From: Nemophila menziesii
Taxonomy: Eukaryota > Streptophyta > Magnoliopsida > Boraginales > Hydrophyllaceae
Length of the DNA stretch: 64,000 nucleotides
NCBI GenBank assembly: GCA_029959085.1
Contig: JARWIR010000005.1
Span: 35,085,350-35,149,349, forward strand
Reading direction: 5' to 3'
Every line of letters begins with the position of its first letter. The first letter of the stretch is position 1. Positions 22,840-36,205 of the stretch are shown piece by piece. The notes under the pieces were generated by a model. The model was not told the DNA's origin. It did not search any database and was given only the letters and a program-made list of their open reading frames with translations. The position numbers and the translations under genes were made by a program.

Positions 22840-23300
22840 AGTATTGTAGGTCACTAGATAGAGGTTTCTATTACTAAATAGCATCCTCTAATTGCTCAAA
22901 AGAGGATTAAGGTGAAATTAGAGTCTCGGTTAGCAATAGCATCTTGTTTAACCCTTAAACTGCAAGTAAGTCCAAGTCATAGTTAATGGTGATTACAAGT
23001 GTCTCGGGCTACGTCTTTTCTCCATATTTTCACCCATACTTTAATTGATTCTAGTTACTCTTAGTTTAATTCATTGTTAGTAGTCTAATTAATCCAATAT
23101 ATATATATATATATGTATATATATCTTTTAGCTTTAGTTTTTGTCAACGTTATCTAAACAAAATTATTACATCATTAACTTTCTATTCCATGTGGACACG
23201 ATACTTATAGTCACTTTTTACCACTTGCGAGGACTCACACACTTGTGAGTTATCATACTTCGAGTGTCGAATTTATATCACACCTCCGGGAACAACAACA
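22840..23300 (+). repeat. probable LTR 3'-end remnant
   Basis: The order of motifs resembles the right half of the LTRs further along. There is an 'AATTAGAGTCTCGGTTAGCAA' block, then an AT microsatellite (about 23096-23125), 'CACTTGCGAGGACTCA', and finally 'TTATATCACACCTCCGGGAACAACA'. No primer-binding site follows. It may be a distant relative of the 28-44 kb LTR family. Confidence 0.3.
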
Positions 23301-24609
23301 ACTATGGTGATATGAATCCTTGATGCAATGACACATTTAGTAGTTCCTAAGAAAATGGACAATCTTGATAAAATTTAGTTTCCCAATATGATTTATATGG
23401 TCCTGATCTCTGTTTTGGGGCATTGGGTTCCTAGTTGCATGTGCTAGAATTTGGACCTGTTGGATTTGGAAGTGGGTGCCATGTTGCGAACATGCATTAT
23501 TGCAGAGTTTGTAACAATTGTCCTAGTGTTTGGGAATTGATCTATAGCTCCAGAGATATTCAATTTACAACCAAGTTTGCATATGGTACCAAAGAACATG
23601 GGCCCTCTTAACCTTCTAAGAATACTTTCTCTACATTTATTATGGTTGTCGATAACCCTAACACTAATGCTGCTACCACACCTGTTATACCAGAGCAATT
23701 ACTTCTGTCATCACCATCAATGTTACTTGAGGTGGAATTATTCCTTTTTTTACTAGTGGAATAAGGTTGAATTTTCCCTTGTTCCTGTTGTGAATTTGCA
23801 TTATGTGATTATGTGACATCGAAGGTTGTTGCTTTATATCTCTGCTCTTCATCATACACTGATGTTTTTTCACTGGATCTCTTTATTCCATCGTGGTATC
23901 TCATTGGGTGAAAATCTAACCACTACCCATAAATGACGCCAATTTGATGGAACAAAACCTACCAGATGAAATGATATGAAGAAAGTTAAATGAAATAGCA
24001 TACTTTATTGAAAATATTTAAGTATAGTTATGATATACAAAAATTGGCCATATATCGCCTTTTGTGATTGATTAATATATTCTTATAACATCATTTGATA
24101 GGGCCGAGTACTTAAATGTGCGATGTATCTCTTAAATTTGATATATATAGACTTAGGAGTCTACTCTTGGATGATTATAGGTTTGGAGCATTTTTTAGAT
24201 AAATTGTGTGTTAAGTGTGAAACTCCTAGATACATGGGTGGTATTAGAGCCCAAGATGAAGCCAATAAGTCAAAAACTAAATAAGAAACCCAAATCAAGT
24301 CACAATAGGAGCCAAGAAGTTCATTTAAAGCTCCACAGAATGTCTCGGCAGAATACTTCTATCAACTTGAAAAAATCATAACAAATAATTGGTAGTGAAT
24401 TAGATGATGAAATTTATACACAAAGTATATATTTGAGTCTATCACACATGATAAAAAGGGAATATAAATATGAGTTAATACGTGAAAGTAATTCCAGTTT
24501 TACTGAAGATACACAAAGTTGTTTAAATCTAGAATAGGTCATTGAGCCGCTTTTAACTCACTTAAGTTGGCCCAAATGAAATAAAACATTTTCTAGAGCC
24601 TAAGAAAAT
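23301..24609. other. unassigned, possibly old retroelement interior
   Basis: Short frames (23444-23698 and 23685-23873 on minus) show no domain I can name. The sequence is less AT-rich than the true spacers, so a worn-out retrotransposon interior is possible but not shown. Confidence 0.25.
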
Positions 24610-24860
24610 CGTATGGAATTTTATCATTCCATAAAAAATGAGGATTTTCGTTTAGAAGTGTTGTCAAAATACAATTTCGACAAGATGATATATGCAAATG
24701 GAAATGTGCACTAGAGTCACTCTGTCAAATTTGTGGTGAAGCAATTAAAGCTGTGAAACACGTCGTACTCAAGTGTCAATTAATTCTCTTATTAGGCCAA
24801 CTCTTACTTATATATCAAGATTGTTTGGCAAGGGATCCATAGCATTGGAGGTTGTATCTA
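24610..24860 (+). pseudogene. LINE zf-RVT relic
   Basis: The plus strand reads KMRIFVWKCCQNTISTR and then LCQICGEAIKAVKHVVLKC. This is the W...C-x2-C...H-x4-C pattern of the zf-RVT segment in plant LINE ORF2s. A stop and frame shifts interrupt it. Possible RNase H-linker traces follow to about 25080. Confidence 0.6.
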
Positions 24861-26229
24861 AAAAAAAATCTAATACTCGTATGGAGAATGGAATATGAGG
24901 GTTATTACAACTTTTGTTCTTATTTTAAGTTAGAATAATTAGAAACTACGAATACAAGGTATTTTTGAAAAACGTATATGGAATGATATTGTGGCTTGTC
25001 ATGCTACACTCTCTATCCTTGGGAACCTATTTAGGGAATATGGACACTCATTTTTAGATACTAGGGTGACGAATGATGACATTAAGACTAATTTATTGTA
25101 GCCGGATGTGTCTCACATTTGCAGGAAAAATTAATGTGACACCTCATTTACACATCACAGGGAACAATCAACTATAACATTCGTGACAATAGATGAGAAT
25201 GATTTCATTACAAAGTACTATATTAAGAAATTGGATCAAGGGGAGACGGTGACATTAAGGAAGCTTGTATACTTGCCAGAGAAGAAGATCCAAATACAAC
25301 AACCCTTTTTTCTGAGTGCCTTGAAATCATATAAAGTACCGACTAACCGTTTACAGATAGATGGAACATTCTGACACTATTTAAAGATATTTCTATCTTA
25401 CACGATGATAACGATTCCTTGGTATTCACCATGTTAAGCAAAAATTTAACAAATTAGTTGAAACTCTTTCTAAAAGTGTTAAGTGTGACCTTTTTAATGA
25501 AAATTGGGAAAAAGAAAATATAAAATTACATCATGTTTATTGACTCGAAAATCCAAACAAGATGAAATCAGTTGATCGTATATAATTTTATTTTTGTTTT
25601 TAGTTTGTATATTTTGTTTGTATTATACAATAAGAATTTTAAACGATTCAAGTTTGACATTTTATTTTTTTATTTTTTTATTTTTTTGGTTCAGTAAGTT
25701 TGACATTGAGAAATTGTAGTTCAGAAATCAGTCCACACTTGTTCTTTCTTCTATGGTTGTTAAGTCCACAATTTTAAATTATTCATAAATTTATGGAAAT
25801 TATGTGGTCCAATTTTACATCCACGCCTTCTGCAAAGACATCCACCACCTAACACACTCAACATAATTGACCTTTTACTTTCCGCGAAATGAATGCACAT
25901 GTATGATTATCAACTATACAACTATTATTATTATTATTATTTACTATTATTTATTATTTTGGTCAACATTCATTAGTAACATTAAATAGTACTATAAAAT
26001 TGACGGATCTATTTAGAAGAGTTGAATACATTTAATTCATTGACTTTGACCGTATATTTAAAATAAATGTATCTTTAATTTTCTCCAATCTTTGTTTCTT
26101 TTAAATAAATGTTGTATTAAAAAAATAAAGAAAAAAGTACAAATATAGTTAACCGATACTTAAACGGTCACCCAGTTCTCCGAGATCACTAATTAAGATG
26201 GTGATAGAGTCCGTAGACCAATTACCCGA
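24861..26229. other. spacer with one unassigned small frame
   Basis: AT-rich, with a (TTA)n stretch near 25923-25960. A 63-codon plus-strand frame (25183-25374) has no recognisable domain and is probably fortuitous or a relic. Confidence 0.35.
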
Positions 26230-27875
26230 GAGAATATTAAATTTGAAACTCCTAACTAGAATGTCAGTCTCTTAAAGGTTGAGTTTTCCAGTTAGATGCA
26301 TATGCAAAAGAAGATTTTGGGGATCCCGAGATAATTAGTGTGAATTGCAACCACCATATCACTAAAATCTTCCACCGCAAAACAAGACTTAAAAATTGTT
26401 GTTGCTTCTCCCTCCATGATATCACTACACCAAGTAAAATCTCCCTCACAAAAATGGGGGTATCTTTGTCATATTATTCAATAATAGCAATACATCTAGG
26501 CTCATGTTTTGAAGAAAATGAGGCATCATAGTAAATGTTCAAGTCTACAAAGGAGTTAGCTGAAGTTTCAACTACTGCCACAGGTTGCCCTTATCTAGCG
26601 GCTTTGATTTTCAGAATATATCCCAGTCCATTTCAAAAATTCTCTCTCATCGAATTGTCAAGCAGGATGATGCTTTGGAGTTCCGCAATGTGCCTTCAAA
26701 CAAGCACTTCATCCTAGCAATCCAAATATTCCAGATAAAAATCATGACCCAAAGTTTGAGAGTTTTCCTATCCCAGTTGAAGGTTTTCCTTACATTGAGA
26801 ACTTTTCAAATCCAATATTCCATCTCACCGAGATCTGGCTTAACCAAATTTCCTCTAGAAATGAAATCATCACAAACCTCCAAGCTAATCAGACATTCAA
26901 GAAAGGTGTGATCCACACTTTCTACTAAATGGTTACAAAAACCGCATACCGGAGAAGTGATACACTTACTCTTGAAAAGACTGACACCACAGGGGATGGT
27001 ATTATTATAATTTATCCAAACAAAGGCTTGAATCTTAGTTAGTGTTTTTTCATCCCAACTGGTCATCCATAATGGAGGGTCTTTTGAGGAACCAGATGAG
27101 GAGGCAATGGTAAATCTTTGAGATTTAAGAGAGAGAATAGCATGATGGCCTGTTTGGGTGGTATAAGCTCCATTTGAAGAGTGCGACCAAATGATTCTAA
27201 CTTCTTCTTCGACTGCATGGATTGGGAAACGTTTAATAGTCTTAGAAGGTCTTCGGTGGAAAATCGAGGAGAAAAAACTTCAGATTCCACCATCTACTAG
27301 CGTGGAGGATAAGATCCTACACTCTATTGATTGATACATTATCCGAACGAGAGACAGTAATGTGTGTAGGGAGCCAATTCTCTTTCCAAATGTTTGTATT
27401 AGCCCTATTCCATATTTGCATGATGCACCCCAATTTGAGAAATTTTTCCTGCCATCATGTAGTTTTGTTGGAGATCCAATCTTTGAGCCAATGTAGTGTT
27501 TGAATCTTGCTTCTATTATGATTCATAGGAATCCCTAAATATCTTCCAATCAAATCTGGTCTCTGGATCCTTAAATAATTAGCAACATGGTTAATCAACT
27601 TTGACAGGGTACCTTTGCTAAAGCAAATACTTGATTTACTCATATTTTCACTTTCACCAGAGTCCAAACAGTATCTATCAGTCACCCTCTTAAAGACAAA
27701 TTGTTCCTCCTCTATGAGGTAGATAAGGATGGGGGAGTTATCTGTAAGGAGAAGATGCGAGAGAGTCGGGCATCCCCTAGCCAATTTAATCCCATTAATA
27801 TTGCATTCCCGCATCTTAAAGTTAATAGGATTCACAAGATCTTTGGTAATGAGGAAAAAAGAAGCGGTGAGAGTG
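26230..27875 (-). mobile_element. decayed LINE cut by LTR element A
   Basis: The minus strand carries an RT segment (27455-27835; SHLLLTDNSP in place of SHLFFADDS, then GRYLGIPMNHNRSK), a linker (27063-27293), a zf-RVT segment (26806-27066; CGFCNHLVESVDHTFLEC) and an RNase H start near 26520 (YDASFSSK). The catalytic DD of the reverse transcriptase is changed to DN. The RT frame runs up to 27875 and stops exactly where the LTR begins (27876), so element A inserted into this LINE. The 5' half of the LINE was not found elsewhere in the window. Confidence 0.75.
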
Positions 27876-29379
27876 TGATGTGTCCATTTATGTGATAAAT
27901 TAATCTAGTCACGAGGCATCATTTTAGGTTTATATTGTGCATATTTGGGGGATTATTTCCTATATTTTAATAGTTTCTCATTTCTTGTCTAGGTTTAGAG
28001 AATTGTTACTTTTAGAGCTAATTGTGCATAATTCATGTGTTAAGTGTGGTAATTGGATGTTATTCGATCCCTATACCAGGGCGTTAAAGGACCAAAAAGC
28101 AACTTTTGAAAAGTATGAGCAGTTGCTGGCCATATTTAGAAATGGACTTATTGGTGTCACTACGTGTAATTGATAAAGATCTGAAGGATCCATTTCCTTT
28201 ATAGATAGTAGTTGAAGTCAAGAGCGCGTAGGAAATGGTAGTTCGTGATTTGGACCTGAACTGAAGAAGATATTAAAGTTGCAACTGACATGGCTTGAAC
28301 CAATCCACTCTACCTTGAAAACGTTTTTGGGTGGGATTTGGTCATTTAAAAGAGGCCCACAACCCATAAAATATTTTTAATCCTTTATATATATCATAAA
28401 TTAAGTTTAGAAAAGGGTTACCAATCATATTTTCAATTTTATTAGCGGGAGAAGAGAGCAATATGCTTGGAGGAGAAGAAATGAAAGTTGGAGCCATACT
28501 GCACCACTTCTACACCATTTCACCTCTATCATTAGGATAGTTAGTATTAGTTTCTTATCTTAAACATGATTCTAATCTTTTTACTATTTAGTTTTATTTA
28601 TTTAGTTATGCACTAAATTCTCATAGCTTGAGTTTTCATCATATAAAAACCTCGAATACTTTATCGATGTTTTTATGTTATTTGGGAATTAAACTGGGAA
28701 TTGTTTATAGTTGCATATGAATTGAATGAATTTCTATAACTTAATCAACTATAGATTGACCCTAGTATCTTCAACTGTCACCCTTGAATAGGGTTTAGGT
28801 ACATACATACTTCATATTTATCTAGTGTGCGGTAGTGATCCTAACAAACTAGTCTAGCCGGGTAATTACATAGGTTAAGTATTTTGCAGTGTCAGGCATT
28901 TTGAGTAGGATAATCTCAACAAGGACTCTAATAATGGTTAGGCATCCTTCTAAGCTACCCTGGTGAGACTTAGAATGATGTTAGAATCCCTATTAACAAA
29001 GAACTGCCCAAAATTCACTCTTACCACTAGAATCAATCATGGTCACGGTAGCCGAATTACTAGAAATCTCAGGATAGTTCTCCTCTCAGGCTTCATAGTT
29101 TATTTAATTTCTTTAGTAGTTTAATTAAATTGTTTTAATTCTTTCATCTTAGTTTACTAGAAAGCCGATTAAATATTATATCTTTGTTTATCTCTTTTAG
29201 TTATAACAAATGAATCATCTACACTCTTTAAGAACACGAGGTTGAATTAACGACTTTAGTCCCTGTGGAGAACGATATTATTACTTAATTTATTACTCGA
29301 AAATGACTCATACACTTGCGGGGAGTGATCTCTCGATGTGTTGATTTGTTAGATTATTTTCATCATATATTGGGAGACA
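27876..29379 (+). repeat. 5' LTR of element A
   Basis: A 1504-bp repeat beginning TGATGTGTCC and ending GGGAGACA just before the primer-binding site. It shares the family signature: a start hairpin (TGATG...GCATCA), mid-LTR CTAGTGT..GTAGTGATCCT and a right-end 'CACTTGCGG' block. Confidence 0.75.
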
Positions 29380-29388
29380 AAAAAAATT

Positions 29389-29407
29389 TGGCGCCCGATG
29401 TCGAGGA
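29389..29407 (+). other. primer-binding site of element A
   Basis: TGGCGCCCGATGTCGAGGA, a few bases after the LTR end. It resembles the TGGCGCCG...-type site that Athila elements use with tRNA-Asp (established knowledge), with changes. Confidence 0.6.
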
Positions 29408-29571
29408 GTATATCGTTAATTATTGTGTTTTTATTTAGCGTATTAGAGATAGTTGTTTTCGGTTTTACGCATGTTTTTGCAGATTCTTAAGTTTGGTGTA
29501 CGCTCTCAAATCCCGAGAACTTACTTCGAGCTCAAAGGAGGATAGAGAGAAAAATAAAGAAGCAAGAAGCC

Positions 29572-32500
29572 ATGTAGAATGTGAATGCGCTAGTGAATGT
29601 AGATATTGATAGGAATCTAATCCCAAGAGTGTAGGATTCACCACCTGGGGGAAGTCCTATCAATCAAAGTCCAATCCCCCAGGATTGCAACCACAAGTAG
29701 GAGCCAATAGAGGAGTTCCACCTAACAAACCGTGTAGAGAGCAAGGTCATCTTCGACAAGGAGGCCAATTTCGAGTTCAACCGTTAGGGATTCGCCCTAC
29801 AATTATTTAAGTTGTTCAATTCAAGACCAATCCGGGTATGTTGAATCAATTCATGGTGAATGGTAATTACAGTGGAGCTGCACATCAAGATCTGATCCAT
29901 TCCATTAAGAAGTTTATGCATATTTTTATGCCTACATTACTTAAGGTGTCACTTGCGAGAAGATGTATTACAACATGTTTTAGTTTTTCTTGATCTGAGA
30001 TGAGACTGAATGGTTGGAACATCAACCATCTTAATCAATTACGTCATGGGATGACCTGCAAGCAAAATTCCTTGATTTATATTATCCACATAGCATGAGA
30101 ATGAAGGATCAAATGGGACTTGCTAATTTCATTCAATATAATTGACAGAGCTTAGGTGAGACCTGGACAAGATTTCAACAAATTTTAGCTAAATTCCGAC
30201 TTCATGGTTATACCCCCTGAGCTTCAATTATCGATGTTCTATCAAGGACTCTACTAGAATTAATGATTGAGGGTAGATAATCTTGGAAGGGGCGGTTTTG
30301 TGTCCGTGGATCCTATTGAAGCATCGATTGGTATGGAAAGGATTGTAGAGACTGAGAGGAGTTGGCCACCGTTGCAATCTCCTAATACTAACACAAGAGG
30401 TACGTTACGCTTAGATATGACACTGTTATAGATGCAAATTTTTTGTTGTTAGAGAATCAAATGAAGTAGTTGGCACTAGTTGTGAAATAAGGTCTCCAAG
30501 GGAGACAATCAGAGTTGAAGATAGTTAAAGAGGTATAAGGTTGTCCGTGTTGTGGAGTAAATGATCATATTTTGGAAGAGTGTCAAGGTAATCCGGATTT
30601 TGTGTTTTTTGTGTCTAATTGAGGGAATTACCAATAGGGTAATTGATGTCTATATTTTTGTGATGTATTAATCCAATCACGAGACATTATTTTGGGAGTT
30701 TATTGGGCCTAAGTGATGGATTTTTCCCTGATATTTGCTATATTGTACTTTTGCCTCTTGTTTCGGTCATATTGTTATTTATAGAGCTTTTATGCCTTAA
30801 TTGTGTGTTAAGTGTGTATCGTTTAGGTAAATGGTTGATACAAGGGTCCAATATGAAGATAAGAAGTCCAAAAGTCAAGATAAACCCCAATCCAAGGCAG
30901 AATTTCAGCCTACAGTTACTTGGGATGTTGGAGCGTTTGTCAGAGAAATCTTAACATCATATAGTTTCAGTCACCATGAAATGTTAGTAAGAGATTTTTA
31001 CCATATTCATTTTGATTCAAAAATATCTTGAAGTCAGTATCACGTGTAAAGTGACGAAAATGAATTCGGAGTTGAAATGAAGAAGTTATGTCATTTGCTT
31101 CCACTATGACTCGAACCAGTCCAGCTTTAGCTAAAACGGGTTGGGCCCTTCTAAACCTAATCAAGTGAGGCAAAGGGGACCCAAACGTTTTTTTAGCTAA
31201 TATATAAGTCATTTAGAAGCTCATGTGTCATACACAACACAATAAAACTCATTTTTATAGTTTATTCCCCAAGGGAGCAAGAGCAGAGAGCTTGAGAGAA
31301 GAAAGGAAGGGTTTGTCCATAAACCCAACGATTCTTCCTCAACTATCCATCGTTTCTCTTCATCATCATGAGTAATTATCATGTATTTTTCTTTTAATTA
31401 TTTTTTATTAGTTCTTTTAGTATGAACTAAACCCTCATTGCTTGAGGCTTGCTTATGTAAGAACCTATGATTGATTAGCTATTTATCGCTTGATTGAGTT
31501 TGGGACAAATGTTTAATTGAGAATGATTTGATTTTATAAAATTGACTATATGTTTGTTTTAATACTACTTGTGTTATGGCCAAATAGCGAGTATCCCTAG
31601 TAATCGAGCTAACACCCGAAGTAGGGGTTTGATTGTCGATATAGCATATAGACGTCTAGTGTCCATTAGTGATCCTGGCGGGCATGCTTAGCTAGATAGT
31701 CAATAGGGTTAGAATTTTTACATTGAGACATTTCCTAGGGTTCCTTACCCAAGGCCCCTAGTTTCCTTAATATTTATCTCTAAGCTACCCAAACGGGAGT
31801 TAGAGAGATATTAGAATCTCGGCTAATGCAAATTCACCAACTCCTCCTTATCAATAAAAACATAAAATTAGCTGCATAGGGGACTACTAGCGAGACTCAA
31901 GCTATTCTCTCCCCCATTATTTGCATCCTTTATATAGTTGTAAATTTATTTTAATTATTAGTTCATACTTATACTTTGTTAATTATTTTAGTCTCTAATT
32001 ATTGAAAATCAAACAAATATTTGATTGTTTAGTTTTTTCCATTTTACTTATTCCTATTGCAAACTCCACATTTTTACACTATTGAAGCACAATTATCTAT
32101 AGTGATAGTCCCTTTGGAGACGATAAATCCACACTTATCAAATTATTACTTGTAAACGACATGTATACTTGCTGGAAGTCACATTCTCTGGTGTTGATTT
32201 TATATCACACTCTGGGGTGAACAATAATCATAGGTATCAACATGGGAACCACAATACTCCATGCCTTAAATGGTAAAATACGAATGGGGCCATGAATCAA
32301 GGTAATTATTACCAACCAAGACCTCAAAATAACAATTTCCAACTGAGGTCCCAAGTTTCGTATCAAGGGACAAGGCTATGTGAAGCCAACTCCACCACCA
32401 CAACCCGTTTACAATGCTTACGACGATAGTATTACTCAGAAAGCATTGCATGCTCATCCACAAGAAGGCTTGAATAATGAGTTTCAGCAAATGATGCAGT

Positions 32501-32978
32501 CTTTCATATCAATGACACAAGAGAACATGCGAGCAAACAACGAGAGGTTCAACGATTATTTTGATGCGTTGAAGATATTGGGGAATAAAGTCTCCCAAAT
32601 TGTCAACCATCTTTAGAATCTGTCACAAGCTCCTCCTATGCATTTTGGCCAAGGTACGAATACTAGGGTGAAGGCCAAACAAAACAATGATAACAATGTT
32701 GGGTTCGATTCATGTAAGGTTGTTATCCTTCAAGCTGAGAAGATAGTAGAATCGCCATAAGTTGCATCTATTGTACTGGAGATTCCAAAGGAGATAGAAC
32801 CAACCAAGATAAACATGGACAAGTTTATTGTTGAATATTGGGTTTAAAAAGATGAGGTTTATAGAGAGGTATTTTTTACACCGAGGGTGCAAGAGAAGAG
32901 TAAGGTGGATTCGCCGCCACCACATTTGCTATTATCACCACCTTATTCACTGAGAATTACTTATCATATTGGTGATAG
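29572..32978 (+). pseudogene. gag relic of element A (split by a solo LTR)
   Basis: Starts at ATG 29572, followed at once by a stop. Frames to 30643 parallel the gag of element B (VQP..., 'SWTRFQQ', 'LHGYTP'). A zinc knuckle, CPCCGVNDHILEEC (C-x2-C-x4-H-x4-C), lies near 30540-30585. The rest resumes at 32229, after the solo LTR, with an Asn/Gln-rich region and a coiled segment (32380-32616; NEFQQMMQSFISMTQENMR) up to a Pro-rich stretch near 32910. Many stops and frameshifts. Confidence 0.65.
30644..32223 (+). mobile_element. solo LTR in the gag of element A
   Basis: 1580 bp, from TGATGTCTAT to GGTGAACA, with flanks GTAAT (30639-30643) and ATAAT (32224-32228): a 5-bp duplication with one mismatch. 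The host gag reads up to one side and continues on the other. It was therefore inserted as a complete element and later reduced by LTR-LTR recombination. Confidence 0.75.
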
Positions 32979-35900
32979 TGATGTCTCCCTATTTGTGATA
33001 TATTAATGTAGGTTGGATACATCATTTTAGGTGTAATTGATTAATTGTTAAGGGAATTTTCCCTGTTATTTAATAATTTCTTGATTGGATGATTTATTAC
33101 TTTTCGAGCATATTTGGTTTAATTTGTGTGTTAATGTGAAACTCTTAAGTTTTATGGAATATAATTAGATACCAAATCAATTCTAAAGAGTTATGGAAAT
33201 ATTATACAGGAGAAATCAGGAGATAAAAGAAAGAAAAGTTGAATTAGGAAAGGAAAAACTATCAAATAAATTTGCCAATTATGCATCTATGTCCACTAAA
33301 ATGAAGGTAACTCCAAATAGGATACGATTTTAGATGAGCCTTTAAATATTTATATATATCTTTCTACTGCGGTCGTTTTGATATAAAGTGGGCAAAAATT
33401 GGTCCAATAACGAAGGGGATATGACCAAAAAAGTAAGCAGTGTTTATCATGACCTATATTTTTAGGAAACGAATTTGAGTTGGACTTGAATTCAAATTAC
33501 TTGTCTTCTACTCCAAGATTTCTACCTAAGGTTAGAAAAAACACTTATAAATACACCCTCTTATCATTGTAAACATGTCCTTTCTTAAATATTAGTCCTT
33601 AGTCTCAAGAAACCTCACCAGGAGAAGCAAGTTGACAATTTGATTCTTTATTTTAGTTTTATTCTTATAAGCATGAACTAATTTTTCCATAGCTTGGGTT
33701 TTGAATATGTATAATATTTGAATTTTGTTTTCTTCTATCTAAGTTTTTTTTGGGAAAAAACCTTTTTAAATCGATTGAGCTTCTTAACCTTTATATTTGT
33801 TTTATGTGCTATGATGTATTGATTGTAGTTCTTGCTAGTGCACGAGTATAGACTACCACATTAATAGCAATCGGATGGTGATGTCTCCCTAATTGTTCTT
33901 ATTTTCGACCCTTAGGAGACATCATTTTTGGTGTTTATTTAATTATTTTGATAGACTTTTGGACTAAATATGCAATAATATGATTTTCCTCTTTTATTTC
34001 TAGCATTTTTAATTTATTAAGCTTTTGCGCGTAATATTGGTATTTTTAGTGTAAAGTTTACAGGTTTTAGATGTTAGCTAGAAGAGGAATCCGAGGAGAA
34101 AGTCAAAGATCAAGAGATAGAGTCAAGACTTGAAGATAAATCCCGAAGATATTATTTTTAGAGCTGAAAATCCATTTTCCAGGCCATAGATTGCTGATTT
34201 CGAGGTGCTTAAGCGACGATTTAGCCGCTGACCTTTGAAGAGAAAACATCCCTTATCAAGTTACTGAACTTTAGCAACTGGAATGAGGTCAATCGGAGTC
34301 ATAACGAAGCGGGAATAGCCGTTTTAGTGAAGGTGTATCAGCAGTTACGGGATTTTGGGCTTAGAATTTGGGCTTGGACATTTAATTAGTGCTTTATTAT
34401 TAGGTCCAAGCCCTAATCCGTTTTTACACTTATAAAAGGAGCCTTTGACTTCTATTTTTCACACAATTCACATTCCACAAGATTAAACACCAGAGAGAAG
34501 CAACAGAAGGAAGAAAAAAGAAGCTACAAGAGCTGGAGAGGGTCTATATCTCCGTTCGTAGTCATTCCAATTCCGGAAATTAGGTTCTTTTTATCTTTAA
34601 TTTTGTAATCAAATATGAATTCCATTTCTTTTAATTTAGTTTTTCTTTTTAATATGAGCTAAACATTTCATAGTGCTTGAGAACAATTAATGGGTGAATC
34701 CCAATCTTATTGAATTACGAATGTTGAATTTGGGTTTCTGTTAAATTAAATTAGATTGGGGCTTTTACTCTTTTCTATAAATTGAGATTATTTACTGTTT
34801 TTAGCGTCATGAACTAGGAACAGGTGTTAGTATTTAGGCTATTCCAATTAGTGGCAATTGGATCATCCTGACGGAGGGTTTAAATACAGAACCATTTATT
34901 CAATCTTGGATAGAAGCTATTGATTCTGACGAACTTAGCTAATCCTAGGGCCAATGAGGTAATAAACTTAAACATCCAAAAGTGGATCATATTTACCCTG
35001 ACGGGACTAGTGACACTCTAGGATCGCCTTATAGTCCACCCTGACGGGGGTATAAGGAATTTAGAATCCCGACCATTGTAATTGACCAATTTAGCCCTTA
35101 AACAACATAAGTTAGGAAATAGGATTGGGAGGATCCTTGCGTTCTCAAGTGCTACTTCTCATATTGCGTTTTACATCATTTTACTTGCGTCTTAGCTTTT
35201 ACTTGCATTTTAATAATTTGTCTTTCATTTAGTAGCTTTAATAACAAAAATCAAACAAACATATTTTCTTTACTTGTGTTCATAAGTGCAACCATTCATT
35301 ACTTGTTAAACATTGTAGTCAACCATCCCGTCCTTGGAACGAATCTGTTTTATCATTTATACTACTTGGGACAACCGTACACTTGCGGTTGTGGTTCGAT
35401 TATTTATTGCATTTATTTAGAAAACACAAAGGACCACCAGATGGTCACCCGGAAAGGGTGTCTAATTGTTGAAACACCACATAAACGTCTAGTGTACGAT
35501 AGTAATCCTGACGGGCTTGCCTAACTAGAAGTCATTAGGGTTTGAGATTAACCACTGATCATTGTGTTGCTAGGTCGCCACCTAAGTCCACCCAGAAGGG
35601 GGTTAGGAGGAATATAGAATCCTGGCTACTTAATGAGCTTTAGTCACCCTTATATCTAGTAGAAGAAATATAAGGACAAGTGCATACAAGCAAACCTGAG
35701 TGATATATCTCATCTTATTTTTAGATCTTTATTTTATTTGCATTAGTCTTTAGTTTAATCATTATTCTCTCCACCACTATTCATATTTACTTTTATTGTC
35801 TTTTGATTCCACAAGCTAATTCTTACTAGGCTTTCTTCTAATCCATTCGTATAACACACTAAGTCCTTGAGAACGAATCTTACTTTCATTAAAACTTGCA

Positions 35901-35995
35901 TACGATCTGTGATACTTGCAGTGAGTAATGTGATTGGTTAGGGTGATGGTTCGCATCTTTATTATCATTATTTTATCACACTCTACAAGCCACCA
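32979..35995 (+). repeat. 5' LTR of element B, split by a solo LTR
   Basis: The LTR parts are 32979-33878 and 35445-35995 (about 1.45 kb without the insert), starting TGATGTCTCCC and ending AAGCCACCA. The flanks of the insert join smoothly when compared with the intact 3' LTR of the same element. Confidence 0.75.
33879..35439 (+). mobile_element. solo LTR inside the 5' LTR of element B
   Basis: 1561 bp, TGATGTCTCCC ... GGACCACCA, flanked by exact 5-bp copies of GATGG (33874-33878 and 35440-35444). It carries four CCTGACGG-type words (near 34867, 34925, 34996 and 35039) and a 10-bp inverted repeat at its start (33879-33888 with 33914-33923). It is closest to the minus-strand solo LTR at 40942. 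Confidence 0.85.
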
Positions 35996-36001
35996 AGTTT
36001 T

Positions 36002-36019
36002 TGGCGCCACTGTCGGATA
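36002..36019 (+). other. primer-binding site of element B
   Basis: TGGCGCCACTGTCGGATA, seven bases after the LTR end. It resembles the Athila tRNA-Asp site (TGGCGCCGTTG...), with a few mismatches. Confidence 0.65.
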
Positions 36020-36205
36020 CTTATGTCTCGTTAGCGTGTGGGTTTAGTATTTTAGTGTGTTAGTTTTTAGTAATTTTGTTTTCCAGATATACGCTTTCTT
36101 TTTGTTTTTGTCTCCTTCAGGTTCTAGTGTATACTCGAGAACCCTGAAAGTGTATTCAGAGCTTACAACAAATGTTTAAGAGAAGAGAAGAAGCCAATAG
36201 AAGTC

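Larger units (their letters stand above)
27876..32978 (+). mobile_element. element A: Athila-like LTR retrotransposon, 3'-truncated
   Basis: Order: 5' LTR (27876-29379), a primer-binding site (29389-29407), and a decayed gag that continues on both sides of an inserted solo LTR (30644-32223). The interior ends at 32978, where the 5' LTR of element B starts. No protease, pol or 3' LTR of this copy was recognised. Gag and PBS resemble the Athila lineage of Ty3/gypsy elements. Numerous stops make it inactive. Confidence 0.7.

Noticed and set aside
25183..25374. 63-codon frame as a small gene
   Set aside because: No domain, no splice context and transposon relics nearby; kept only as a remark in the spacer entry.
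30703..31031. Small hydrophobic plus-strand frames as genes
   Set aside because: They fall wholly inside a solo LTR with matching flanks and correspond to no conserved protein.
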